The notes: generated from the letters alone by a model not told the origin. Shown: positions 26,908 through 35,105, counted from the first letter of the stretch. The stretch is DNA of 64,000 nt from JAMXLG01 sp963765935 (GCA_963765935.1 CAVXXX010000001.1:806001-870000), one strand, 5' to 3'. Program-made: numbers and translations.

Positions 26908-27800
26908 GCCGCGCGCTCCGATGTGTAAACGTCGAACGTCGGCACACCGGCCGCCTCAGCAACCGCGTGCGCGAACGATCGCGGTTCGAATGCTCGATCG
27001 CGTCCGATCGATGCGACCGTCACGGCGACCACACGGATCTCACGCTCGCAGCGGATGCGCAGGCGTTCCAGCGCGTGCAAGGCGGCGCGGCCGGTGAGCG
27101 CGATTTGCGTTGCGTCGCGCACGACGATCGGGCGCTCCTCACGTTCGCGAATCAACTCAGCCGTACGCGACGGCGTCAGCGCGCCCTCGATATGTATCGC
27201 CGGTTCACTGCCGTCGTGACGCGAAATGCGCAAGCGCGCGACGAGGGCGCGAAGGTCCACAACCGCTTCTTCCATTGTCGACGACGACGAGGCGCCGCAC
27301 GAGACCACGACGGCGTCGGAACCGCCGGCGAGCGCGGCGATACGATCGATTGCGCCATCGACGATTGCGTAGGGCGCATGGTGTAGCAGCGTATCGATCG
27401 ATTCACGCAAACCCGATGCCGTGGGCGGTCCAACCAATTCGTAGTAGGCATCGCAACGAACGCGCGCGTAGACGAGACGTCCCGCCGCGGTCTGCAATCG
27501 CGAGAGCTGCAGTATTTCGCTCGCAGGCGTTGCGGGAAGTACGTCGCGCGCCGTCGCGAGCGACGTACCGGCACGAAGAAACAGCCGCGGCTTCAATTGC
27601 GCGTCCCCGGCGTCGATCGCTTCGCCGTCGCGCCCGATGGACGTCAATCCCGGTGCGATTCCGCCCGCAAGCGCAGCGCGATAGATCGCACGCATCGCAA
27701 CCGTCTTGCCGACGTTTTTCCCCGTTCCCACGACGACCAACGAACGCGCGCCCGTTGCGAGCGCGAGCCGCAGGATCGATTCACCGACGTCTACGTGCAT
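26904..27800 (-). CDS. kamB: P-loop protein, probable aminomutase reactivase partner (KamB-like)
   Basis: A 298-residue protein with the P-loop VVGTGKNVGKT (about 22-32) near its start, SIGRDGEAIDAGD, which resembles nucleotide-binding switch sequences, and ALIDGAIDR-like IVDGAIDRIAALAGGSDAVVVSCGA. It looks like a distant dethiobiotin-synthetase/NTPase fold. The order KamB-like, KamC-like (4-base overlap), BKACE matches lysine-degradation operons, where this pair is named a reactivase for the B12-dependent aminomutase. No KamD/KamE aminomutase subunits are in the window. The function is inferred from neighbours. Confidence 0.6.
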   Translation of the reverse strand: MHVDVGESILRLALATGARSLVVVGTGKNVGKTVAMRAIYRAALAGGIAPGLTSIGRDGEAIDAGDAQLKPRLFLRAGTSLATARDVLPATPASEILQLSRLQTAAGRLVYARVRCDAYYELVGPPTASGLRESIDTLLHHAPYAIVDGAIDRIAALAGGSDAVVVSCGASSSSTMEEAVVDLRALVARLRISRHDGSEPAIHIEGALTPSRTAELIREREERPIVVRDATQIALTGRAALHALERLRIRCEREIRVVAVTVASIGRDRAFEPRSFAHAVAEAAGVPTFDVYTSERAA

Positions 27801-27835
27801 TGACGTCGCTTTCGTCAGGGCGCGTTAACGCGCCC

Positions 27836-28405
27836 CTAGCCGATATGGAACGCCCTGAGCGCGATGAAGACGGCGCCGGTGAGCGCAAGGAGTACACCGC
27901 CGAGCAACTCCGCTTCGTCCTCGATGCGCGTTCCGAGCCGGCGACCCAGGGTCAATCCGAGCGTGGTCGCCAGAATCGACACCATCGCGATCGCGATCAG
28001 TGACGCCGCGAGCGGCACGCCGATGTAGAGAATCGAGAAGCCGATGCCCAAGGAATCGAGACTGATCGAGAGCGATGCCACTACGAGTCCCCATCCGCGC
28101 GAAAGATCCATACGCGGACGATCGCCCAAATCGCGTTTGGCCTCATAGATCATATAGAGGCCGACGAGCAGTAACGCGATAAAGCCGAGATATCCCGCGA
28201 CGTTGCCGATCAGCTGTCCCGCCACAATGCCGAGACCGGCGCCGATAACGTTCATCATGACCTCGGCGCATGCGAAAGCAATGCCGATTCGAATTTTCAT
28301 CGCCCGATCGGCGCCGCGAACGCCGACGCCGATGCTCACGGCGAATACATCGAGCGCAAGGGAGAGCGCAATAGCGACGAGTTTTATCGCTGCGGAGAGA
28401 GCCAC
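27836..28405 (-). CDS. mntP: MntP-family manganese efflux protein (DUF204)
   Basis: A 189-residue, six-helix membrane protein with the two inverted DUF204 repeats. Each has a conserved membrane Asp: LALDVFAVSIGVG in the first and LSISLDSLGIGFS in the second. The cytoplasmic linker is AKRDLGDRPRMDLSRG. MntP exports Mn2+ to prevent metal overload. The classic regulator is a yybP-ykoY riboswitch; here only 10 bases separate it from the response regulator gene upstream, so no leader riboswitch fits. Confidence 0.9.
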   Translation of the reverse strand: MALSAAIKLVAIALSLALDVFAVSIGVGVRGADRAMKIRIGIAFACAEVMMNVIGAGLGIVAGQLIGNVAGYLGFIALLLVGLYMIYEAKRDLGDRPRMDLSRGWGLVVASLSISLDSLGIGFSILYIGVPLAASLIAIAMVSILATTLGLTLGRRLGTRIEDEAELLGGVLLALTGAVFIALRAFHIG

Positions 28406-28415
28406 GCGCAGCTCG

Positions 28416-28829
28416 TTAGAACGAAGACGCTTTTATCGACTGCGAAAGCAGGTGCGTTACCGCCGACCGCAGCTGCGAAATCGTGAAGGGCTTGTTGAGG
28501 AAGAGATTCGCGCCGGCGTTCTTCGCGCGACCATCCATGGCGTAATTCGTATGACCGGAGATCATCAGGATAGGAACGCCGCGCGTGCCCTCCTTTGCGC
28601 GCAAACGCTCGATCAGATCGATCCCCGAGATACCGGGAAGCATGAAATCGCAGATGATAATATCGAACGGTCCTTGGCGATCGACGGCCACGAGCGCGCT
28701 CTCGGCGTCGTTGCACATGACCATCTCATAGGGCCCTTTTCGGAGAACGGTATCGATCAGCGTGCAGATAGCGGGATCGTCATCCGCGATCAACACACGC
28801 CAGTTGCGCTGGACCATCTCGTCTGGCAT
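28416..28829 (-). CDS. Single-domain response regulator (CheY-like)
   Basis: A 137-residue receiver domain alone: acidic DDD near residue 16, phospho-acceptor Asp in IIICDFMLPGISG (about 57), LMISGHT and the conserved Lys in LNKPF. There is no output domain, so it must act through protein contact, for example in a phosphorelay or on a motor or kinase. It lies 10 bases upstream of mntP, and the two are probably co-transcribed. The C-terminal tail IKASSF is short. Confidence 0.92.
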   Translation of the reverse strand: MPDEMVQRNWRVLIADDDPAICTLIDTVLRKGPYEMVMCNDAESALVAVDRQGPFDIIICDFMLPGISGIDLIERLRAKEGTRGVPILMISGHTNYAMDGRAKNAGANLFLNKPFTISQLRSAVTHLLSQSIKASSF

Positions 28830-28885
28830 TCGTTCCTATTTGCTTTCGGCCTCGCCCAAGCGAGTGAGGCTTTGGTAAACTTTCC

Positions 28886-29629
28886 ATGATGGCGCGCCCG
28901 GTACCCGGATTCTTCTTTCCAGCCGCGGCAGTTCTTTTGCTGACCGTGGTCGCCGGACCGATCGTCGCCGTGCTCGTTTCACTCTCGCCCGGCGAAGTCG
29001 GCCGCGTCTTCAGTCAACCCGAAGCGGCCTCCGCGCTTCGCGTCTCCTTCGAAGCCTCGCTTTGCGCGACCGGTATTGCGACAATCCTCGGCATACCCGC
29101 CGGCTATTGGCTCGCACGCGCACCACGCGTCTATGCGGTTCCGCTACTCTTCGTGCTTGCGCTTCCGCTCGCGTTTCCGCCCGTTGCCTCCGGCATTCTC
29201 TTGCTTTCCGTGCTGCGAGGCACGCCCATACCCGATTCATTAGCGGGTGTCGCAGTCGCGGAATTTTTCGTCTCCGGCTCATTCGTTGCCATTGCCGCCG
29301 CGGCGGCGTTTGGTGCCGGCGATCCAATCTATGAAGATGCCGCGCGCACCCTCGGCGTCAGCGAGTGGCGTATCTTTCGCGCGATTGCATTACCGGCGGC
29401 GGCGGGAAACGTGCTTGCCGGAATCGCGTTTGCGTGGCTGCGCGCGATCGGCGAGTACGGCGCAACCAGCATCCTCGCGTACCATCCTTCCTCCCTTCCC
29501 GTTGCGCTCTATGTTGAATTGTCCGCTTCGGGCGTGCGCTCTGCGCTTGCTCTCACATACGGTTTTGTCGTAATGGCCGCCGTCGTGCTTGCGGTTGCGT
29601 GGATTTTGCGGCGGCGCGTCGTAGAGTAG
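28886..29629 (+). CDS. ABC transporter permease, molybdate/sulfate type (ModB-like), orphan
   Basis: A 247-residue permease with about six membrane helices. The ATPase-contact EAA loop is YEDAARTLGVSEWRIFRAIALPAAAGN. The pattern IRAIGEYGATSILAYHPSSLPVALYVELSASG is characteristic of ModB/CysT-type permeases for molybdate, tungstate or sulfate. No binding protein or ATPase gene is next to it; instead it is followed after 8 bases by proline dehydrogenase. Alternative start: Met2 at 28889. A short stem (GCCTC/GAGGC) lies just upstream at about 28849-28871. Confidence 0.85.
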   Translation: MMARPVPGFFFPAAAVLLLTVVAGPIVAVLVSLSPGEVGRVFSQPEAASALRVSFEASLCATGIATILGIPAGYWLARAPRVYAVPLLFVLALPLAFPPVASGILLLSVLRGTPIPDSLAGVAVAEFFVSGSFVAIAAAAAFGAGDPIYEDAARTLGVSEWRIFRAIALPAAAGNVLAGIAFAWLRAIGEYGATSILAYHPSSLPVALYVELSASGVRSALALTYGFVVMAAVVLAVAWILRRRVVE

Positions 29630-29637
29630 GGACCGAC

Positions 29638-30531
29638 ATGGCTATTATCGATCGTCTGCTCGCCCCGGACTCCGCGTTCCAAAAGAACTTCTTTTTTCTC
29701 GCCAAGCGATTCGTTGCAGGCGAGACGATCGATTCGGCTGTTGCGGCCGTACGAAAGCTCAACGCCGAAGGCATGACGGCAACGCTCGATTTCCTCGGTG
29801 AAGACGTACTCGAGCGCGAAGCCGCAATTAAGACGCGCGATGCATACATCGATATGCTCGACGCGATCCGCATCAACGGCGTCAATACCAACGTGTCGGT
29901 CAAGCTCACCGCGATGGGCCTGCTGGTCGATGAAGATTTTGCGCTCGAGAATCTCACTCGCATTCTCGAACATGCGCAACGCAATGCCGATCCTTTCGTC
30001 CGGATCGACATGGAAGGCTCGGCAGTTACCGACACCACGCTGCGCGTGTTCGAGCGCGCCTTTGCGACGCACAAGAACGTCGGCATCGTCCTGCAAGCGT
30101 ATTTAAAGCGAACCGCTGCCGATGTCGACCGCGCGATCGAACTCGGTGCCCGCGTCCGTTTGTGCAAGGGCGCGTACAACGAACCCGCGGAAATCGCGTA
30201 TAAAGAAATGCCGGAGATTCGCGAAAACTACATCAAGCTGGCGCGCGAATTGCTGGCGCGCGGAAATTATCCCGGCATTGCGACGCACGATCGGGAGCTC
30301 ATCGACGATCTGCGCGCGTTCGTCAAAGACAACGCGATTCCACGGGATCGTTTCGAGTTTCAAATGCTCTTCGGTTGCCGGCCGCAGATGCAGCGTGACT
30401 TGGTCGCCGAAGGGTATCATATGCGCGTGTACGTTCCCTTCGGAACTCACTGGGCCGGATATTTTTACCGGCGTGTGATGGAGCGGCGCGAGAACGCGTT
30501 CTTCGCGCTCTCGTCGATGTTCTCGAAGTAA
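29638..30531 (+). CDS. Proline dehydrogenase (monofunctional, PutA PRODH domain)
   Basis: A 297-residue FAD-dependent beta-alpha barrel that oxidises proline to 1-pyrroline-5-carboxylate and passes electrons to quinone. Diagnostic motifs are NVSVKLTAMG, RIDMEGS, the RLCKGAYNEP block, GIATHDREL, FEFQMLFGC and the active-site helix with YFYRRVMERREN. I start it at ATG 29638; the frame is open from 29599, but that would overlap the permease gene. The short monofunctional form is typical of Gram-positives and deep lineages. The partner P5C dehydrogenase is not in the window. Confidence 0.95.
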   Translation: MAIIDRLLAPDSAFQKNFFFLAKRFVAGETIDSAVAAVRKLNAEGMTATLDFLGEDVLEREAAIKTRDAYIDMLDAIRINGVNTNVSVKLTAMGLLVDEDFALENLTRILEHAQRNADPFVRIDMEGSAVTDTTLRVFERAFATHKNVGIVLQAYLKRTAADVDRAIELGARVRLCKGAYNEPAEIAYKEMPEIRENYIKLARELLARGNYPGIATHDRELIDDLRAFVKDNAIPRDRFEFQMLFGCRPQMQRDLVAEGYHMRVYVPFGTHWAGYFYRRVMERRENAFFALSSMFSK

Positions 30532-30539
30532 CCGCGTCG

Positions 30540-30989
30540 ATGCGAGCCGTCGTCCAGCGGGTCACGCGCGCGGAAGTGCGCGTCGACGAGCGAATCACGG
30601 GAAAGATCGGAACCGGTCTGCTCGTGCTGGTCGGCGTCGGCGTTGCGGACGATTCGGATGATGCACGCTGGATCGCCGAAAAGATCGCGAACTTGCGTAT
30701 TTTCACTGACGATGCCGGCTTGATGAACCGTAGCGTTCTCGATGTCGGTGGAGCGGTACTCATCGTTTCGCAATTTACGCTCCACGGCGATGCTCGCAAA
30801 GGACGGCGCCCGTCCTTCATCACCGCCGCGAAAGAGCCGCTCGCAAGCGATTTATACGAACAAACCGGTCGCGAGCTGGAGCGTCTTGGACTCGAAGTCG
30901 CCTGCGGAGAATTCGGCGCCGACATGCAAGTTGAGTTGATCAACGACGGGCCGGTTACGATTCTCCTGGATTCCGACCGCGCGTTCTAA
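30540..30989 (+). CDS. dtd: D-aminoacyl-tRNA deacylase
   Basis: A 149-residue DTD, the normal length. It removes D-amino acids (and Gly) mischarged on tRNA. The two signature motifs are present: SQFTL (about residue 77-81) and the Gly-cisPro loop in INDGPVTILLD. The N terminus MRAVVQRVTRAEVRV is typical. It follows proline dehydrogenase by 8 bases and converges with the cyclophilin gene, whose stop it overlaps by 4 bases. Confidence 0.96.
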   Translation: MRAVVQRVTRAEVRVDERITGKIGTGLLVLVGVGVADDSDDARWIAEKIANLRIFTDDAGLMNRSVLDVGGAVLIVSQFTLHGDARKGRRPSFITAAKEPLASDLYEQTGRELERLGLEVACGEFGADMQVELINDGPVTILLDSDRAF

Positions 30990-32482
30990 AGCGTTACGTC
31001 GGAAATCCGTTCGATTCGAACGACGCGATCCGATTCAATCAAACGGCCTAAGACGTCGACACCACTCACAACGCGACCGAAAACGGTGAAATCGTTGTCC
31101 AGATGGTACTGCGGCGAAAGCGTGATGTAGTACTCCGAACCGGCCGAATCGAGCAACGGCGTATTGGTCTTGTCGTCGTAATTGAGTCCCATCGAAATGA
31201 TATACGCGTTTTGCTCCAGCGGATTTTGTTCCGCCCCGATTGAGTAGCCCGGGCCCGGTGCGTTCTTATCGTCTTTTTCGCCGGTTTGCACGACGAAATC
31301 GGGTACGATGCGAAACCAACGATTATCGTCGTAAAATCCGCTTGCCGTAAGGTTGAGGAAATTTTCAACGGTCAACGGTGCCCACTCCGGAAATAACGCA
31401 ACGTACACGTTGCCCTTCGTCGTGACGATGCGCAGGCGTGGGTGCGGCCCGCGTACGGGCGACGTCATATCTGCGGCGGTCTTCGGCAACAGGTCCGCTC
31501 CGAGATCCGCGGACATCGGATTCGGAATTGCCGGTTTTCCTGACGGTGCGGTCATCGGTACGACGGCTTCCGATGCGAACGGATCGGGTGCGGGCGTCGG
31601 AACGTGGACGAACGGCGGAATTTCGGTCCAGCCGGTGTGAATAGGCTTCCCTCGCAATGCGAGAAGCGATTCGCTCGTTTGTTCTTGCACCCGCCACGAT
31701 GGATCGTTCAGCATCGGTTGCAGATCGGATGCGGCGCTCGGATCTTTGAGCTTTCCGTATGCGCGCACGGCTTCAATGCGCACCGTTTCATCTTGGTCGT
31801 GCAGCGCCGTTGAAAGCACCGCGCGCGGCGTACGAGCCGCGTAGCGACGGAAAATGGTCCACATCACGCGCTCGCGCACGTAGTCGGAGTGTTCGTCATG
31901 CATTGCGCCGATGAGGGCACTGAGGCACTCGGTGGCGACGGGTCCGTCAGCGAAGAAATTCAACGTGATTGCGCCGCGGCCGCGCACGATCTCGTCGCCG
32001 TCCGATGCCAGCGCTCTTCGAACCGCCGCGGCCGCCTCCGCCTCCCCTTGGCCTGTGAGCTTGTGCGCGGCTTCGTACCGGCCGATCGCGTCCAACGCGG
32101 CGACGCGAACCGCGCCGGAGGGGTCGCTTGTTGCAGACTTTACAATGGTGCTCGCTGCGGTTCCCAGCCCAATCACACCTAAGCCGTATACGCTCATAGC
32201 ACGAACGCTCGTTCGCGCGTCCTTGAGATGCGCGGCGAGCAACGGTGCACCGCCCGCGTCACGCGTTCGCCCGATCGCAAGAGCGGCGCGTGTTGCCGTC
32301 GTCTCATTTGGTGCGCTAAGCAGTGAAGCCAGTTGACCGTCGCCCAGACTTCTTGCCTGCTCCATTTTGAGAATGGTCCGTGGAATCGTTATCATTCCCG
32401 CGCCAAGCAAAACCGAGCAACCGACGGCCGCAACGAGTATACGAGACTGCAAAAAATCCGCCAATCGCACGCCTACCCCCAA
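30986..32482 (-). CDS. Membrane-anchored HEAT-repeat plus cyclophilin peptidyl-prolyl isomerase
   Basis: A 498-residue protein: an N-terminal membrane anchor (about 12-34), HEAT/PBS-type repeats (about 45-280: LLAAHLKDARTSVRAMSVYGLG, RIEAVRAYGKLKDPSAASDL), a Pro-rich linker, then a bacterial cyclophilin domain (about 345-498) with VYVALFPEWAPLTVENFLNL, WFRIVPDFVVQTGE and DFTVFGRVVSGVDVL. It probably acts outside the inner membrane as a foldase on a HEAT scaffold. The first in-frame start is TTG at 32482; GTG at 32470 is an alternative. The isomerase call is firm. Confidence 0.88.
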   Translation of the reverse strand: MGVGVRLADFLQSRILVAAVGCSVLLGAGMITIPRTILKMEQARSLGDGQLASLLSAPNETTATRAALAIGRTRDAGGAPLLAAHLKDARTSVRAMSVYGLGVIGLGTAASTIVKSATSDPSGAVRVAALDAIGRYEAAHKLTGQGEAEAAAAVRRALASDGDEIVRGRGAITLNFFADGPVATECLSALIGAMHDEHSDYVRERVMWTIFRRYAARTPRAVLSTALHDQDETVRIEAVRAYGKLKDPSAASDLQPMLNDPSWRVQEQTSESLLALRGKPIHTGWTEIPPFVHVPTPAPDPFASEAVVPMTAPSGKPAIPNPMSADLGADLLPKTAADMTSPVRGPHPRLRIVTTKGNVYVALFPEWAPLTVENFLNLTASGFYDDNRWFRIVPDFVVQTGEKDDKNAPGPGYSIGAEQNPLEQNAYIISMGLNYDDKTNTPLLDSAGSEYYITLSPQYHLDNDFTVFGRVVSGVDVLGRLIESDRVVRIERISDVTL

Positions 32483-32486
32483 CCAT

Positions 32487-32514
32487 TTGACTCGAACTTG
32501 CGTTCTAGTATATG
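32487..32514 (+). promoter_or_regulatory. Possible sigma-70 promoter of the KGG-repeat gene
   Basis: TTGACT at 32487-32492 and TATATG at 32509-32514 are 16 bases apart, with the KGG start 54 bases further on. The -35 match is good and the -10 moderate. It is a pattern match only, lying between divergent genes. Confidence 0.4.
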
Positions 32515-32568
32515 CAGAATGATCGCTGTCCTCCCCGGACAGTGCGAGAAGGTAGAAAGAAAAGCATA

Positions 32569-32910
32569 ATGTCGACCCCAGAAACCCCGAAAAAGACGAC
32601 CGGTATGTCGGTCCGCGAAGCCGGCCAGAAAGGCGGCGAAACCGTCAAGAAAAAGTACGGCCCGGAGTTCTACGAGCAGATTGGTCGGAAAGGTGGGCTT
32701 GCAACGAAACAGGCTCACGGTCACGAATTCTACGAGCAAATCGGTAAGAAGGGTGGAAAGAAAGGTGGCGAAGCCACGCGCGATCGCTACGGTCCCGACT
32801 TCTACGAACGCATCGGACAAAAAGGTGGCCAAAAAGTTAAACAGCTTATCGAAGAAGGCAAACGCGCTGCCGCAGCCGCAAATGCGGAAGCGGAAAAGCG
32901 CGCGAGCTAA
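32569..32910 (+). CDS. KGG-repeat stress-induced protein (GsiB/LEA-like)
   Basis: A 113-residue, very hydrophilic protein starting at ATG 32569, with GAAAGAAAAG upstream. It carries three about 20-residue repeats of the form (Y/H)G(P/H)(E/D)FYE(Q/R)IGxKGG, preceded by a partial repeat REAGQKGGETVKKK and followed by an Ala/Glu-rich helix. KGG proteins are disordered hydrophilins induced by desiccation, starvation or heat (GsiB of Bacillus, YciG of enterobacteria). Rigorous prediction of its partner is not possible. It overlaps the next gene by 29 bases in another frame. Confidence 0.88.
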   Translation: MSTPETPKKTTGMSVREAGQKGGETVKKKYGPEFYEQIGRKGGLATKQAHGHEFYEQIGKKGGKKGGEATRDRYGPDFYERIGQKGGQKVKQLIEEGKRAAAAANAEAEKRAS

Positions 32911-33652
32911 TTTCGCTGCTTTGAGTGCGGCGGGCATTTTGCTCGCCGCTCTTTCACAAATAACCGTTCCGGCGACGGCTTATCCATTGGTAACGCCCAC
33001 GCCGGGGGGATCGCCCAGCGCGTCACCGTCGGCTGCGCCTAATACGCTGCCGCTTAATTCGCGCTTGACGTTTATTCTCGACGGCACGATCTCGTCCGCA
33101 AAATCAAGGGCCGACGAAATGATCAATGCGCATCTCAAAGACGCGCTCGTCGTCGGTAACCACGTTATCGCAAACGCGGGCACGCCGGTGCAGATCCGTA
33201 TCCTCGATGCGAAGCCGGCGGAGAACCCCGATATCTACGGCTTCGTCGATATCTTTTTCGAACCGCTGCGTCTCAATGACGGGCGGACTATTGCGTTGCG
33301 GCCTCCGACCGCCCACCTCAACGTAAACTCGAGCGCAGGCCACGAATCGACCGTTGGGATTGAGAACACCGTTGGCGACATTTTCACGCCCACGATGCTG
33401 CTGCATATCTTGCGCAAGGGAAAGAACTTCGTCTTGTCGCCCGGCGCCGAGATTCACGCCCTTACGGAGGCGGCAGTCCACGCTCTGCCAAACGGAACGA
33501 TTGCGATCATGACGCCGGCACCCCTCGTGGTTGAGGAAGCCACGCCGCATTCCACATTCCGCGGAGTGCCGCTCGCGACGCCGAATCCGAGCTTTCGGCC
33601 CGAATTGACGCCGCCGCCGCTCGATCGATCATCGCCTACGCCTCGGCCGTAA
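32882..33652 (+). CDS. Secreted hypothetical protein with P/S/T-rich segments
   Basis: The 256-residue protein starts at ATG 32882, inside the end of the KGG gene. The signal peptide is RKRKSARANFAALSAAGILL followed by AALSQITVPATA. The mature protein has a short P/S/A linker (TPTPGGSPSASPSAAP), a beta-rich core (SRLTFILDGTISSAKSRA, HVIANAGTPVQIRILDAKPA) and a Pro-rich tail. The core resembles a small ligand- or wall-binding fold with a conserved NAGTPV turn, but I do not recognise a named family. The overlap with the KGG gene suggests a shared transcript. Confidence 0.72.
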   Translation: MRKRKSARANFAALSAAGILLAALSQITVPATAYPLVTPTPGGSPSASPSAAPNTLPLNSRLTFILDGTISSAKSRADEMINAHLKDALVVGNHVIANAGTPVQIRILDAKPAENPDIYGFVDIFFEPLRLNDGRTIALRPPTAHLNVNSSAGHESTVGIENTVGDIFTPTMLLHILRKGKNFVLSPGAEIHALTEAAVHALPNGTIAIMTPAPLVVEEATPHSTFRGVPLATPNPSFRPELTPPPLDRSSPTPRP

Positions 33653-33662
33653 GGAGGTCCGT

Positions 33663-34331
33663 GTGATCAAACGTTTCTTGAACGCAGTCGTTGTCGCACT
33701 CGCGTTTACTTCAATTGCCGCGATAGCGGCCGAATCAACGCCGCCACCGAAGCCGCAAGGCGCCGAGGTCGCATTCGTTTCCGGCATTCAAAAAGATTTG
33801 AACGCGCGTTTCCCAACGCCGGCGGACGCGGAGAAAGCCGGGTACTTCCGGTTCACAAACGAGGACAAGACCGGCTCGATCAGCTACGCGAACCTGCAGT
33901 GGCAATCAAGTGACCAGCAACACCCAAGCCAACTTTGGTACAGCGTCAACGGCAAGCTGTTGGGTGCGGATTACTCCGTCCTCAAGAGCAACTCGCCGAG
34001 TCAACCGAGCCTTTGGGGCGTTGATCCCAAGCGCTGGGAAACATTCCGCGCACACGTCCATTACGTGCTCGCCGGAGCAAACGGCAAAGAAACGTACGGC
34101 GCGACCAGCGTCGCGAAATTCACCACGGCGGGCGGCAACGTCGAGAATCCGACGGCCGACACCCTCGTGAAGATGGGCATCGCGAAAAGCGCCTCAGATG
34201 TCAAACGCGTCTTCCTCTTCCCCGCAATTTGGGACCTTCAGGTCTGGGCCACACCGAATCCAAACGGCGCCTTCGCCGAAATGAACCCACTCGTCAAACC
34301 CTCCGCCAACGCGGAGAAAGACGACATGTAA
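33663..34331 (+). CDS. Secreted hypothetical protein
   Basis: A 222-residue protein with signal peptide KRFLNAVVVALAFTSIAAIAA. The mature part starts ESTPPPKPQG and has tryptophan-rich beta segments (YANLQWQSSDQQHPSQLWYSV, LFPAIWDLQVWATPNPNG). GTAAGGAGGTCCGTG provides a strong ribosome site 10 bases after the previous gene, so it probably belongs to the same operon. No family is recognised. A strong terminator follows. Confidence 0.75.
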   Translation: MIKRFLNAVVVALAFTSIAAIAAESTPPPKPQGAEVAFVSGIQKDLNARFPTPADAEKAGYFRFTNEDKTGSISYANLQWQSSDQQHPSQLWYSVNGKLLGADYSVLKSNSPSQPSLWGVDPKRWETFRAHVHYVLAGANGKETYGATSVAKFTTAGGNVENPTADTLVKMGIAKSASDVKRVFLFPAIWDLQVWATPNPNGAFAEMNPLVKPSANAEKDDM

Positions 34332-34347
34332 CTCTTAACACATGTCA

Positions 34348-34366
34348 TCCTGAGCCTGTCGAAGGA
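34348..34366. repeat. Dispersed intergenic motif TCCTGAGCCTGTCGAAGGA
   Basis: This partly palindromic sequence (TCCT...AGGA ends) is known as a recurrent intergenic motif in many GC-rich bacterial genomes. Here a single copy lies between the stop at 34331 and the terminator. I found no second copy in the window by eye. Confidence 0.45.
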
Positions 34367-34376
34367 TCGCACGTAT

Positions 34377-34410
34377 AAAAAAGCCCGACTGCATTTCGTC
34401 GGGCTTTTTT
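34377..34410. terminator. Bidirectional rho-independent terminator
   Basis: The 13-base arms AAAAAAGCCCGAC and GTCGGGCTTTTTT are separated by an 8-base loop. The A-run and T-run make it work on both strands, ending the secreted-protein operon on the plus strand and the gene at 34422-35105 on the minus strand. Confidence 0.92.
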
Positions 34411-34421
34411 CCTTAATAGGG

Positions 34422-35105
34422 TTATTGCTTTGCGCAATTTGCGGTCGCGGCGTCGTAAGCGGTGTCTACGGCCTTTTCTTCGTTTTGGGCGATGATGTCG
34501 CGTTGTCCGTCGAAGCGCAAAGATACCTTGATGTCCTTCATGTTCGCGGGAAGCGTCATTTCCGAATACGAGTTCCCGCCGAGCGAATGCGGGAGATTGT
34601 CGAGATCGTATTCCATCATCGTTTGAGCGACACCGTTGAGATCGATCGTCATGGCGCGTTGTTTCGCATACGCCTTCTGCAGGTTGTCGGCTGCGTCGCT
34701 GATCGCTTTCGCAGCGCCTTGATCGCTTGTCAGCGTTGCCCCTTTGCGCAGCTCGGTGATTTCGGATTCGATCATCGGGAGCGTCTTCTGGAGTACATCG
34801 ACATATTTGAGTAGCTTCGAACGAGCGTCGACGAAGCGAGCTTGATAGTCGGGTTTTGCGAAGAGTTCGTTGATGTCGACGAGCTGCGTATCGACCTGGT
34901 CAAGGGTTCGGTCGTTCGCGACCATGGGGACGAAGGCGCCGTTAAAGTGACGTGCCAGCGAGTTGCAATACGGGGAAGACTTCACGGTGACGATGGTCGG
35001 CGGTGGCCCGGGTGGCACCGGCGTCCGAGACGACGCCGGCGTGGGAGACGAGGCGGGCGGCGGAACCAGCACCGCGAGGAGCAAACAGAGGAGCGTATGG
35101 TTCAT
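34422..35105 (-). CDS. Secreted hypothetical protein, helical
   Basis: A 227-residue protein with a short signal peptide (NHTLLCLLLAVLVP) and a P/S/T-rich linker (PASSPTPASSRTPVPPGPPP). A mostly alpha-helical domain follows (SKLLKYVDVLQKTLPMIESEI, ADNLQKAYAKQRAMTID) with two cysteines (about C47 and near the end) that could pair. No family is recognised. Its start overlaps that of the divergent 65-residue gene at 35097. It ends at the bidirectional terminator. Confidence 0.72.
   Translation of the reverse strand: MNHTLLCLLLAVLVPPPASSPTPASSRTPVPPGPPPTIVTVKSSPYCNSLARHFNGAFVPMVANDRTLDQVDTQLVDINELFAKPDYQARFVDARSKLLKYVDVLQKTLPMIESEITELRKGATLTSDQGAAKAISDAADNLQKAYAKQRAMTIDLNGVAQTMMEYDLDNLPHSLGGNSYSEMTLPANMKDIKVSLRFDGQRDIIAQNEEKAVDTAYDAATANCAKQ

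Noticed and set aside
28406..28415. yybP-ykoY manganese riboswitch before mntP
   Set aside because: Only 10 bases separate mntP from the upstream response regulator gene.
32600..32870. CRISPR-like or tandem DNA repeat in the KGG gene
   Set aside because: The periodicity is in codons of a protein repeat, with synonymous variation and no spacers.
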